Both the position numbers and the translations under genes were made by a program. A stretch of DNA of 64,000 nt from Methanothrix thermoacetophila PT. Lineage in GTDB: Archaea; Halobacteriota; Methanosarcinia; Methanotrichales; Methanotrichaceae. Below, one piece after another: positions 25,023 to 33,647 of this stretch. The stretch lies in assembly GCF_000014945.1 (NCBI RefSeq), contig NC_008553.1, positions 682,001-746,000 of the forward strand, read 5' to 3'. Every line of letters starts with the position of its first letter. The first letter of the stretch is position 1. The notes under the pieces are model-generated. The model was not told the origin of the DNA, did no database searches, and saw only the letters and a list, made by a program, of their open reading frames with translations.

Positions 25023-26157
25023 ACATCGACCGGAGCCTTTCAAGAGGCGCGGGCAGGCGGCCGCGCTGGATGTCCTTCATTGTCATAGGATCCAGCAGGG
25101 AGAATATCATATCAATCGATCTGTCGCTCCTCATGGCCCTGTCCACCATCCTCCTTATAATCACAGAGCCCCTGAGTGGGGCGCCAAGCTCCTTCTCTAT
25201 CCTCTGCGTGTAAACGTTGAGATCTCCTCCGCGGGCGTGTGTTGCGGCGACTTCCCCCGCGATCCTTCCAGCGACCATCGCCAGCGGCACGCCTCCGCCG
25301 CTCGTCGCCATTACGTGACCTGCTGCATCCCCTGCGAGCAGAAACCTCCCGCTCTGTATGATCTCAGGCATCCCGCCCGAGGGCACGATCCCCCTCATAA
25401 CTGCGACGATCTCGCCCTTTCTGAGAATTCTGCCGGCATGCGGATGCTCCTCCACGAATCTCCTCAGGATAAGAGGGAGATCAATCTCCCCGCGGATGTA
25501 AGACCTCCTAACTCCCACACCCACATTCGCGATATCATCGCCGAGAGGTATGATCCACGCGTAGCCTCCGGGCGCCCACCTCTCTCCGAAGTACATCTCT
25601 GCCGCGTCTCTGTCTATATCGACATCCACCATCTCATACTCCAGACAGATCCCAGGTTCGTCCCTCTGGACAGCACCTATCGCCTCTGCGATCCTCGATG
25701 ACGGCCCGTCAGCGCCGATGATAATATCTGCATCGATGATACCCTCGCGCCTTCCCTTAAGGTGTATCGACTCCCCGCGCACATCAGCCTCCGTGCCGAC
25801 GATCAGCTGCGCGCCCGCGCGAGCTGCGCGGTGCGCAAGATACCTGTCGAAGCTCCGCCGGTCCACGCACCTGCCCGCCACAGGAAACTCCGCGGATCTC
25901 CCTGAGGGCGCGTAGAGCCTCTGGATCCGTGTTCTGTTGAGGATACACCTCTCCGGGATCTCGACGAGCGTCTCGGGGAGAACCGCGTCTGGAAGCAGAT
26001 CCCTGAGCTCGGAGGCCTCAGGTATGAACCCACCGCACTGGACAGGGCTGCCTATCTCCATTCTTCTCTCAACGAGAATAACATCTGCGCCGAGCCTCGC
26101 CGCGGTCTCAGCCGCAGTGGATCCCGCGGGGCCGGCGCCGACGACGATGATCCTCAT
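25012..26157 (-). CDS. Geranylgeranyl reductase family FAD-dependent oxidoreductase
   Basis: 381 residues with FAD-binding VVGAGPAGSTAAE at the N-terminus, MEIGSPVQCGGFIPE at about 35-49, and the GDAAGHVMATSGGGV motif at about 275-289. The family saturates geranylgeranyl chains of archaeal lipids (digeranylgeranylglycerophospholipid reductase) or menaquinone side chains; which substrate applies is not decided by sequence. Its start overlaps the end of the symporter gene by 4 bp, suggesting cotranscription. Confidence 0.87.
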   Translation of the reverse strand: MRIIVVGAGPAGSTAAETAARLGADVILVERRMEIGSPVQCGGFIPEASELRDLLPDAVLPETLVEIPERCILNRTRIQRLYAPSGRSAEFPVAGRCVDRRSFDRYLAHRAARAGAQLIVGTEADVRGESIHLKGRREGIIDADIIIGADGPSSRIAEAIGAVQRDEPGICLEYEMVDVDIDRDAAEMYFGERWAPGGYAWIIPLGDDIANVGVGVRRSYIRGEIDLPLILRRFVEEHPHAGRILRKGEIVAVMRGIVPSGGMPEIIQSGRFLLAGDAAGHVMATSGGGVPLAMVAGRIAGEVAATHARGGDLNVYTQRIEKELGAPLRGSVIIRRMVDRAMRSDRSIDMIFSLLDPMTMKDIQRGRLPAPLERLRSMFTL

Positions 26158-28055
26158 GCGGGCAGTGATGTCGTGTATCCCATGCTCAGAAGCGACTCCT
26201 CTATCTCCTCTACCGCGAGATACATCTCGTCCCTGAACCTCTCCCTCTGGGAGAGCCTTGGTTCAGCAGAGAGTCTGATCTCCATCTCATCCCCCCTGTA
26301 GAGCTTCACGCACGCAAGCATGTCATGCTGTGAGAGCCTGTACGCGATATGGCTCCCGGTCGGCGTGTACCACTCCGGATGCCTGGATCTCAGATCCTCG
26401 ATGAGTCTATCCCAGCTTATCTCTCCCCTGATCTGAGCTCCATCCGCCTTCAGCGGGTTCACCCTCAGCGCCAGATCGAGATGCGTTCTCTCTCCGAAAC
26501 CCCTCTCCTCTATCATTCTCATGATGATAGGATACCTGGAGTTCTTCCTGTCAACTGTGATCATGGCTCCACCAAAGAGCCTCTCTGCGATATCTGAGAA
26601 GAATGGCGCGAGCCTCCTGTCGTCGGTGGGCGGCGTGAGAAGGGAGACGATCGCGAATACCGATGCGCTCAGAGTCAGGCCGACGAGCACGCCGTGCTCT
26701 GTGAGGAGTGGAGAGATCGTGTCGAGTGGCTCCCCAAAAATGAACTTCTCATACGCGATCATCACGATCTGTGTCACGCCACCGACGATGACAGCTGCAA
26801 GCGCGCCCCAGGATGTGGCCCTCTTCCAGTAAAGCCCGCCGACGATCGGGAAGAAGTAGGATGTTGTCCCTATAACGGTGGCTATTATCACAGCCTCCAT
26901 GATGCTCTCCACATTCAGCGCGATGAACGCTGAGATGGAGATCATCATGACCACAAGCACCCTGCTGATTATCAGCATCTCCCGCATGGTGGCATCCGGT
27001 TTGACGAACCTCTGGAAGATGTCCCTGACGATGCAGGACGCGCCAGATGTCGCAAAGGTGTCTGTGCACGACATGGACGCGGCAGCGAATCCTATTGTGA
27101 GCAGCGCGACTGCTGCAGGTGGCACGTTCTCGGAGATGAACCTGAGGTACAGCATCTCAGCCTCCACCTCGCCCTCAGGGAGCGGGTAGATCGCGCGCAG
27201 GGCTATCGCCGTGAGGAAGCATGCGCCGTAAACGATCGCGAGAAGCATCGACCCCAGGAGCAAGCCCATCCTCGCGCTTCTCTCATCGCGCGCGGCCCAG
27301 ACCCTCTGCCACGGGTCCTGCTCCGCGATCCAGCCGGGGAGCAGGGCGAGCTGGAAGACAAGGGCGCCGAGCACGCCCCCCATCATGAACGGGTTCCACC
27401 ACTCCCCGCCGAGGGCAGCGCTCTCCGCGATGATGGATGCGCCCCGATCTGCCGAGAGCTTCAGGGAGAGAATCGCCACAACAACCGCGAGCCCTGCCAG
27501 GAAGATGTACTGGACCCTGTCGGTCCAGACAACCGCTCTGAACCCACCGAGGCTGACGTAGAGCGCCACGGACACCGCCATGATCAGAACCGCGTACAGT
27601 GGCTCGACCCCGAAGAAAGTCCCCAGAACGAGCTTGAACCCGATGAAATCAACCACTGAGAAGAGAATCATCATTATCGTTATCGCCACCGCGACCGGAG
27701 CTCTGACCATTGGATCGTATCTTATCTCCAGAAGCTCAGGCTGGGTCATCGCAGGTATGCGCTTGATCCTGCCTGCGATCAGCGCTATGATCGCCAGCGC
27801 AGCTATGTTCGGAAATACCCACACCCATATCGAGCTGACGCCTATGAGCATGAAAAGACCTGTGGAAAGCAGCAAAGCGCTGGCCGTGAGCCATGAAGCC
27901 GCAGCCGAGAATCCCAAGGAGGCTGCCCCCAGCTCCCGGCTTGCCAGCCAGAACTCAGTCACAGATCCCTGCCGCTTCGATGAGATGAAGCCTATGCCGA
28001 CGAGCACAGAAATATATACGCCCAGGATGAGGAGGAATATGTGATATGGATCCAA
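26154..28055 (-). CDS. Sodium:solute symporter family protein
   Basis: A TTG at 28055, with GGTGG 6 nt upstream and a TATATATA box about 40 nt upstream, starts a 633-residue protein. It has about 13 membrane helices and SSS motifs (EFWLASRELGAASLGFSAAA; SLGGFRAVVWTDRVQYIFL). A cytoplasmic C-terminal domain of about 160 residues follows the last helix. Likely a Na+-coupled uptake permease; the solute is unknown. In Methanothrix an acetate role would be attractive but is not shown. The ATG at 28130 would lie upstream of the TATA box. Confidence 0.8.
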   Translation of the reverse strand: MDPYHIFLLILGVYISVLVGIGFISSKRQGSVTEFWLASRELGAASLGFSAAASWLTASALLLSTGLFMLIGVSSIWVWVFPNIAALAIIALIAGRIKRIPAMTQPELLEIRYDPMVRAPVAVAITIMMILFSVVDFIGFKLVLGTFFGVEPLYAVLIMAVSVALYVSLGGFRAVVWTDRVQYIFLAGLAVVVAILSLKLSADRGASIIAESAALGGEWWNPFMMGGVLGALVFQLALLPGWIAEQDPWQRVWAARDERSARMGLLLGSMLLAIVYGACFLTAIALRAIYPLPEGEVEAEMLYLRFISENVPPAAVALLTIGFAAASMSCTDTFATSGASCIVRDIFQRFVKPDATMREMLIISRVLVVMMISISAFIALNVESIMEAVIIATVIGTTSYFFPIVGGLYWKRATSWGALAAVIVGGVTQIVMIAYEKFIFGEPLDTISPLLTEHGVLVGLTLSASVFAIVSLLTPPTDDRRLAPFFSDIAERLFGGAMITVDRKNSRYPIIMRMIEERGFGERTHLDLALRVNPLKADGAQIRGEISWDRLIEDLRSRHPEWYTPTGSHIAYRLSQHDMLACVKLYRGDEMEIRLSAEPRLSQRERFRDEMYLAVEEIEESLLSMGYTTSLPA

Positions 28056-28088
28056 GCGATACCACCGCTGGGCCACTAAACCATACCC

Positions 28089-28100
28089 TGTATATATACA
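28089..28100 (-). promoter_or_regulatory. TATA box of the symporter operon
   Basis: TGTATATATACA, a perfect palindromic TATA block 34-45 nt before the TTG start at 28055. It rules out the longer reading frame beginning at 28130. Confidence 0.65.
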
Positions 28101-28195
28101 CTCGGACATCCTGAGTTTTGTTGGAGACAATCGATTTTTATGCAGTTCGCGAAAGCCGCTTATACTAAGCGGGCAGAGCCGGTCCTGGGATCGTG

Positions 28196-29842
28196 ATGAG
28201 GAGCGATATCACCAAATCAGGACCTGAGAGGGCGCCGCATCGCGCACTTCTCAAGGCGATGGGCATCACTGACGATGAGATCAAAAGACCGTTCATAGGC
28301 GTTGCGAACTCGGCGAACGAGTTCGTACCAGGGCACATACATCTTGACAGGATCGCAGAGGCTGTGAAGGCGGGTATAAGAATCGCGGGAGGCGTGCCGT
28401 TCGAGTTCCAGACGATCGGCGTCTGCGACGGGATCGCGATGGGTCATGGCGGCATGCGGTACTCCCTCCCATCGAGGGAGATTATCGAGGACTCGATAGA
28501 GATCATGGCCCAGGCGCACCAGCTCGACGGTCTTGTTCTGATACCAACATGCGACAAGATCGTCCCCGGACATCTCATGGCAGCCGGGCGTCTTGATCTC
28601 CCGACCATAGTCGTGACGGGCGGCCCGATGCTTCCAGGATTTGCATGCGATCGTGAGCTCGATCTGATCAACGTCTTCGAGGAGTGGCAGAAGGGAGGCG
28701 AGTCCCTCTCGATTTTAGAGGATCTCGCATGCCCGGGTGCAGGGTCATGTGCTGGACTGTTCACAGCTAACTCCATGGCATGCATGGCCGAGGCGCTGGG
28801 ATTGAGCCTCCCTGGATGCGCAACAGCACATGCAGTGGATGCGAAGAAGATGCGCATCGCCAAACTCTCCGGGATGATGATCGTGGAGCTTGTGAAGAGA
28901 GGGCTCACTGCGAGAAAGATCGTCTCGCGCGAGTCATTCGAGAACGCTGTCAGGGTCGACATGGCCATCGGAGGGTCCACAAACACAGCACTGCACCTCC
29001 CGGCAATCGCTGCAGAATTCGATATCGATTTAGAGCTGGATGTCTTCGACAGGCTGAGCAGGGAGACGCCGCATCTGGTCAATCTGCGCCCCGGAGGCCC
29101 GCATCACATGCTGGATCTTGACCGTGCAGGTGGGGTGCAGGCTGTGATGCATCGCCTATCATCCAAACTGGATCTTAGTGTCCTCACGGTCACAGGAAAG
29201 ACTCTGGGGGCGGTGCTCGCGGAGTTCAAACCTGTCAACCCCAAGGCGAATGCAGAGGTCATAGCAACACTGGAGAGACCTGTGCATCCTGAGGGCGGGA
29301 TCGCGATACTCAAGGGAAGCCTGGCGCCAGAGGGCTCTGTTGTGAAGCAGACTGCGGTCTCGAAGAAGATGCTCGTGCACAAGGGCCCCGCAGTCGTCTA
29401 CGACTCCGAGGAGGAGTCGATGAAGGGGATACTGAGCGGCGAGGTCAAGGCGGGAGATGTTGTTGTCATAAGATACGAGGGGCCAAAGGGTGGTCCAGGA
29501 ATGAGGGAGACCCTGGCACCGACGTCAGCGATCGCAGGCGCGGGGCTCAGCGAGTCTGTGGCGCTGATCACAGACGGCAGGTTCAGCGGCGGTACGCGCG
29601 GGCCGTGCATAGGGCATGTCTCCCCTGAGGCAGCTGTCGGAGGCCCAATAGCGCTCGTCGAGAACGGGGATATGATCTCCATAGATATACCGAACAGGAG
29701 GCTGGATCTGCTCGTTGATGAGGGTGTGCTAGAGCGAAGACGCGCATCCTGGAGGCCTCCTGAGCCGAGGGTGAGGGGAGGAGTTCTCGATAGGTACAGA
29801 AAGTCCGTGACGTCTGCGAGCAAGGGCGGAGTTTTGAGATGA
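28196..29842 (+). CDS. ilvD: Dihydroxy-acid dehydratase
   Basis: 548 residues from the ATG at 28196 (a GTG directly before it is an alternative). Fe-S cluster cysteines lie in [13 protein letters not shown] at about 120-132 and [16 protein letters not shown] at about 180-195. The C-terminal beta-barrel part has [19 protein letters not shown]. It makes the 2-keto acids of valine and isoleucine. thpR follows with a 4-bp overlap. Confidence 0.95.
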   Translation: MRSDITKSGPERAPHRALLKAMGITDDEIKRPFIGVANSANEFVPGHIHLDRIAEAVKAGIRIAGGVPFEFQTIGVCDGIAMGHGGMRYSLPSREIIEDSIEIMAQAHQLDGLVLIPTCDKIVPGHLMAAGRLDLPTIVVTGGPMLPGFACDRELDLINVFEEWQKGGESLSILEDLACPGAGSCAGLFTANSMACMAEALGLSLPGCATAHAVDAKKMRIAKLSGMMIVELVKRGLTARKIVSRESFENAVRVDMAIGGSTNTALHLPAIAAEFDIDLELDVFDRLSRETPHLVNLRPGGPHHMLDLDRAGGVQAVMHRLSSKLDLSVLTVTGKTLGAVLAEFKPVNPKANAEVIATLERPVHPEGGIAILKGSLAPEGSVVKQTAVSKKMLVHKGPAVVYDSEEESMKGILSGEVKAGDVVVIRYEGPKGGPGMRETLAPTSAIAGAGLSESVALITDGRFSGGTRGPCIGHVSPEAAVGGPIALVENGDMISIDIPNRRLDLLVDEGVLERRRASWRPPEPRVRGGVLDRYRKSVTSASKGGVLR

Positions 29843-30372
29843 GATGCTTTGTCGCTGTCGATCTGCCGGAGGAGATTAAGAGAGGGGTGCCGGCGATACA
29901 GCAGGCCTTCGCGATGAACGGGCTCAAGCTTGTAGATCCGAACCTGGTGCACATAACACTGAAGTTTCTGGGAGAGGTGGAGGAGAGAAGAGTCGATGAT
30001 ATCGTAAATGCGCTCGCGCGCGTGAGGTTCTCGCCATTCCAGGCGCGCATCACGGGCGTCGGCGCATTCCCCGGGAGATCCATCAGGGTAATCTGGCTGG
30101 GCGCCACTGGCCCATTCGAGGAGCTGGCGCGCGCCGTGGACACCGCGCTCGAGCCCTTCGGGTTTGAGCGCGACAAGAAGTTCAGCGCGCACGCGACCCT
30201 GGCCAGAGTGAAGGACCCGTCACTGAGTCGCATCCTCGCGGAGAGACTGTCAGGCGTATCAGAGGTAGATCTCGGAGCGTTCACGGTCGAGAGGTTTGTT
30301 CTCAAGAAGAGCACTCTGACACCGAGGGGGCCGGTCTACGAGGACATCGCAGAGTTCAGAGCTTCTCAGTGA
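29839..30372 (+). CDS. thpR: RNA 2',3'-cyclic phosphodiesterase (2H family)
   Basis: 177 residues with both 2H-phosphoesterase motifs, HITLKFLG at about 38-45 and HATLARVK at about 117-124, and the N-terminal [14 protein letters not shown]. ThpR (LigT) hydrolyses 2',3'-cyclic phosphates on RNA ends. The ATG overlaps the ilvD stop. The downstream cca reading frame begins inside or at the end of this gene, so the two are probably cotranscribed. Confidence 0.9.
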   Translation: MRCFVAVDLPEEIKRGVPAIQQAFAMNGLKLVDPNLVHITLKFLGEVEERRVDDIVNALARVRFSPFQARITGVGAFPGRSIRVIWLGATGPFEELARAVDTALEPFGFERDKKFSAHATLARVKDPSLSRILAERLSGVSEVDLGAFTVERFVLKKSTLTPRGPVYEDIAEFRASQ

Positions 30373-30373
30373 G

Positions 30374-31681
30374 GTTCTCAAAAGGATAAAACCATCGGAA
30401 GAGGAGCGGGGGCAGCTGGAGAGGATATCATCAGATCTCCTCCACAGGGTCGAGGAGATCGCAGCTGCAAGGAACGTGGCATGCCGTGGGATTCTCGTAG
30501 GATCCGCGGCCAGAAATACATGGCTCTCTGGCGATCGTGACATCGATATATTCATCGCGGTCCCGGAGGATGGGAACCTGGGCGATGCCCTCGAGATCGC
30601 AAGGGAGATCGCGCCTGTGCACGAGGAGAGGTACGCGGAGCACGCCTACGTTCATGCCCGGATCGATGGGTTCGATGTGGATCTCGTGCCGTGCTATGAC
30701 GTCAGGGATCCATCTAAAATAAAATCCGCTGTTGATAGAACCCCATTCCACTCGCGCTACGTCTCAGAGCGGATAAGGGGTTTGGAGGACGAGGTTCTCC
30801 TGCTGAAACAGTTCATGAAGGGCGTCGGTGTGTACGGTTCGGATCTGAGAACAGGCGGGTTCTCCGGATATCTGGCAGAGCTTCTCGTGATTCGCTACGG
30901 CTCATTCCTAAGAGTCCTGGAGGGCGCGAGCTCCTGGCGTCCTGGAACGAGGATAAATCTTGCACCGGGTGCGAACATCATGGCGCCACTGGTGGTCATA
31001 GATCCCGTGGATCCGAAGAGAAACGTGGCCGCTGCCCTGACCCTCGACAGGATGTTCCAGTTCGTCGCGGCAGCTAGATGCTTCCTCAGGTCCCCCGACA
31101 TAAGCTTCTTCTTCCCGCTGGAGGCTCACACGATGAGCCCGGATGAGATCAGGGCTGAGATCGAGCGGAGGGGCACGGAGTTCATACTCCTAGAGATCGA
31201 CGCCCCTGACATGGTTGATGATGTCCTCTATCCCCAGATGAGAAAGGCAGAGGCATCTATCAAAAACCTTCTCGAGAGAGAGGGGTTTCAGGTGCTCAGG
31301 AGCGATGTGGACCTAGTTCGCGGAGAGGATGTCCGGGCGCGCCTCCTCTTCGAGCTCTCGATCTGGGAGCTGCCGTCTGTAAGGATACACATTGGTCCGC
31401 CGGTCTGGGAGGCGGATCACGTCTCGAGGTTCGTGAAGGGCCACACATCTCCACTGTCTGGACCGTACATTGATAATGGCAGGCTTGTTGTGGAGATACC
31501 GAGGAGATACAGAAAGGCTGTGGATCTTCTCGAAGGAGAGGTTCACAAGATCTCTCTCGGAAAGCACCTCTCCTCCGGCAGGATCAGAACGCTATCAAAG
31601 CGCGAGATCCTTGAAGGCGTGGACGAGAGTCTTGCGGAGTTTCTCACAGCGTATCTAAATAAAAGAGTCAGAGTCTGTTGA
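30374..31681 (+). CDS. cca: CCA-adding enzyme (archaeal class I tRNA nucleotidyltransferase), start codon unclear
   Basis: The core is clear: ILVGSAARNTWLSGDRDIDI with the catalytic GS...DxD, VDLVPCYDV, and PFHSRYV. It adds CCA to tRNA ends, needed here because both tRNA genes lack CCA. Homology to family N-termini begins before the first canonical start (GTG at 30476): [18 protein letters not shown] is encoded from about 30356. In that frame, from the stop at 30317 down to 30476, there is no ATG, GTG or TTG. The true start is therefore non-canonical, frameshifted from thpR, or obscured by a sequence error; the coordinate given is the extent of homology. Confidence 0.85.
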   Translation, partial: VLKRIKPSEEERGQLERISSDLLHRVEEIAAARNVACRGILVGSAARNTWLSGDRDIDIFIAVPEDGNLGDALEIAREIAPVHEERYAEHAYVHARIDGFDVDLVPCYDVRDPSKIKSAVDRTPFHSRYVSERIRGLEDEVLLLKQFMKGVGVYGSDLRTGGFSGYLAELLVIRYGSFLRVLEGASSWRPGTRINLAPGANIMAPLVVIDPVDPKRNVAAALTLDRMFQFVAAARCFLRSPDISFFFPLEAHTMSPDEIRAEIERRGTEFILLEIDAPDMVDDVLYPQMRKAEASIKNLLEREGFQVLRSDVDLVRGEDVRARLLFELSIWELPSVRIHIGPPVWEADHVSRFVKGHTSPLSGPYIDNGRLVVEIPRRYRKAVDLLEGEVHKISLGKHLSSGRIRTLSKREILEGVDESLAEFLTAYLNKRVRVC

Positions 31682-31687
31682 TATGCC

Positions 31688-32701
31688 TCATGCGAGGCTC
31701 CTCCAGTACGCTTTCTGAACGCTTCTTACCTCCTCGATCCTGCGGGTGAGCGGCGCATCCTTTAAAGGCATCACATCAGGAACCTCTCCCTGAAAGGCTC
31801 TGAGGACAGAGACGACTGATTCTGAAAGTGACTCGAGGCGGTAACCGCCCTCAAGCGCTGCAACAATCCGCCCTCCAGCGTGCCTGTCAGCTATATCCTT
31901 CACCAGGCCTGCCAGAGCGCCGAAGCCGTTCTCTGTGAGGCGCATCCCTCCCAGCGGGTCCATCTGGTGCGGGTCGAATCCCGCTGACACGAAGACGATC
32001 TCTGGCCTGAATTCATCTGCTACGGGCACAAGTATCTCTTTATAAACAGCCAGGTATCCGCTGTCATCTATTCCGGGGGGCAGCGGGACGTTCACCGTGA
32101 ACCCCTTCCCCTTTCCATCGCCCACCTCGGTGACCCTGCCGGTGCCAGGGTAGTGCGGATGCTGGTGGGTGGAGAAGTACAGGACGCTGTTGTCCTCGTA
32201 GAAGATCGCCTGCGTGCCGTTGCCGTGATGCACATCCCAGTCGACTATGAGCACCTTTTTCAGCCCAAGGGATTGAGCATACCTCGCGCCTATCGCAACG
32301 TTGTTGAAGACACAGAAGCCCATGCCCCTGTGAGGGGTCGCATGGTGTCCCGGCGGCCTGACGAGAGCGAACACGGGATCCGGTTTCTTCATGACGTGAT
32401 CCACGCCTGCGCAGACGCCGCCCGCGGCCATGAGCGCGACATCGTACGAGTCCTTCGAGAGGACCGTGTCTATATCGAGACGGCCTCCCCCACGCTCGCA
32501 TATGCTCCTAACCTGCTCGATGTAGCGGCGCGAGTGGACGGCCTCGATCTTATCGAGGGAGGCGGGCCTGGGCTCGATTCTGTTCGGATTCAACCCCTCT
32601 GCCTCGATCCTCTCCATTATGGCTATCAGTCGCTCCTTCCTCTCAGGGTGCTCGTGGGTCTCGTGCATGAGATAGACGGGGTGGTAAACGATGGATGTCA
32701 T
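31688..32701 (-). CDS. Histone deacetylase family protein (acetylpolyamine/acetoin-utilisation type)
   Basis: 337 residues from the ATG at 32701. Zinc and catalytic motifs: RPPGHHATPHRGMGFCVFNN at about 115-134, VDWDVHHGNGTQ at about 148-159, and the distal SAGFDPHQMDPLGG at about 239-252. The class II-like architecture indicates a Zn-dependent deacetylase of acetyl-lysine or acetylpolyamines. A TTTTAA box about 28 nt upstream supports leaderless initiation at 32701 rather than the in-frame ATG at 32722. Physiological substrate unknown. Confidence 0.88.
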   Translation of the reverse strand: MTSIVYHPVYLMHETHEHPERKERLIAIMERIEAEGLNPNRIEPRPASLDKIEAVHSRRYIEQVRSICERGGGRLDIDTVLSKDSYDVALMAAGGVCAGVDHVMKKPDPVFALVRPPGHHATPHRGMGFCVFNNVAIGARYAQSLGLKKVLIVDWDVHHGNGTQAIFYEDNSVLYFSTHQHPHYPGTGRVTEVGDGKGKGFTVNVPLPPGIDDSGYLAVYKEILVPVADEFRPEIVFVSAGFDPHQMDPLGGMRLTENGFGALAGLVKDIADRHAGGRIVAALEGGYRLESLSESVVSVLRAFQGEVPDVMPLKDAPLTRRIEEVRSVQKAYWRSLA

Positions 32702-32867
32702 ACAGCTGTTGTATATCTGCATGGCGTTAAAATGCTTTTCTTGTTATGCGGTCAACCAGAGCGCAGCTTGCATCACTTGCACCAAAAACATTCAACCCTA
32801 TCGCATACCATGCAACCGAGAACCTGTTCTCCGAAATCTGGGATTCGTGGAGATAATATGATCTCTG

Positions 32868-33020
32868 CTCTTATCCATCTGATGACTTGCTCGAAGAGAC
32901 AGCAGTCATGCTATGCGCTCGTTTCGACTTATCCTCGACTGCGTCGAAGGCCTGGCAAGCGGATGGGCGCATTAGGCAACCTCCCTGCATGGCCTCCAAG
33001 TTGCTGAAAACATGAGAGTG
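32868..33020 (-). repeat. Dispersed repeat family A, copy 2
   Basis: The reverse complement matches copy 1 at 6840-6964 over TTCAGCAACTTGGAGGCCAT, GCATAGCATGACTGCTGTC and CATCAGATGGATAAGAGC. About 30 bp are inserted in the middle (near 32930-32958). The end inverted repeats are less well kept than in copy 1. Confidence 0.7.
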
Positions 33021-33223
33021 ATGATCCCAACTGGAGTAGAATGACTCAGCACATGAATCTTCACAAATCATCGAATACGAGATCTAGGATCTCCATTCCG
33101 GTGCTTTTCTGTAGAATGCGGTTTTCACAGGAACAGCCCCTCAGAGACCAGCGCCCTTCACAAAACACCTCACGAATCCTGCAATCGGGAATCAGCGTGC
33201 ACCTGCATGATACCACATGACCC

Positions 33224-33338
33224 CCCCACAAGGCCGCATGCATTCATGGTCTCACTGATACGCTGATCAGACTGAGAACTGCCCCCACATCTCGATGCTT
33301 TCCCACAAGGCCGTATGCGTCATGATCTCAGTGATACG
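33224..33338 (+). repeat. Pair of imperfect 36-bp direct repeats upstream of the S-layer gene
   Basis: CCCACAAGGCCGCATGCATT followed by CATGGTCTCACTGATACG at about 33225-33262 recurs as CCCACAAGGCCGTATGCG followed by TCATGATCTCAGTGATACG at 33302-33338. The period is about 77 bp, with only a few differences between copies. Confidence 0.7.
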
Positions 33339-33647
33339 AGCACATGACTCCAGGAGACCATCGGTGGAGTTCAGGATCAATGGAGCTTGCTGTTCGATAT
33401 GCACAGCACGGTACAAGGACCAAAAAGGATATAATAGGGAAATACTCTATCACTACGCTATAATTCCCATCAAAGGGGGAATTTATGGAGGGTGATGAAG
33501 CTATAAGTCTGCGAGATAGATGCCATGGGGTATATGCAGTGCATTCCCTAGATGGCATATTTCAGACTTTGCTGGGGCAATAGTTTTAAGAATAATCAGA
33601 CTGTATGTTGCAAACTAATCCGATATGGGAAGATAGGAGGTTAAAGT

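Larger units (their letters stand above)
32723..33647. other. Long intergenic region upstream of the S-layer gene
   Basis: About 925 bp without a supported gene. It holds family A repeat copy 2 (32868-33020), a pair of 36-bp direct repeats (33224-33338), an inverted heptamer pair ATGCCAT/ATGGCAT near 33520-33560, a TTTTAAGA TATA-like box near 33583 and a GGAGG ribosome site (33636-33640) 7 nt before the S-layer start. The length and repeat content suggest a complex promoter for a highly expressed surface protein; this is inference. Confidence 0.5.
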
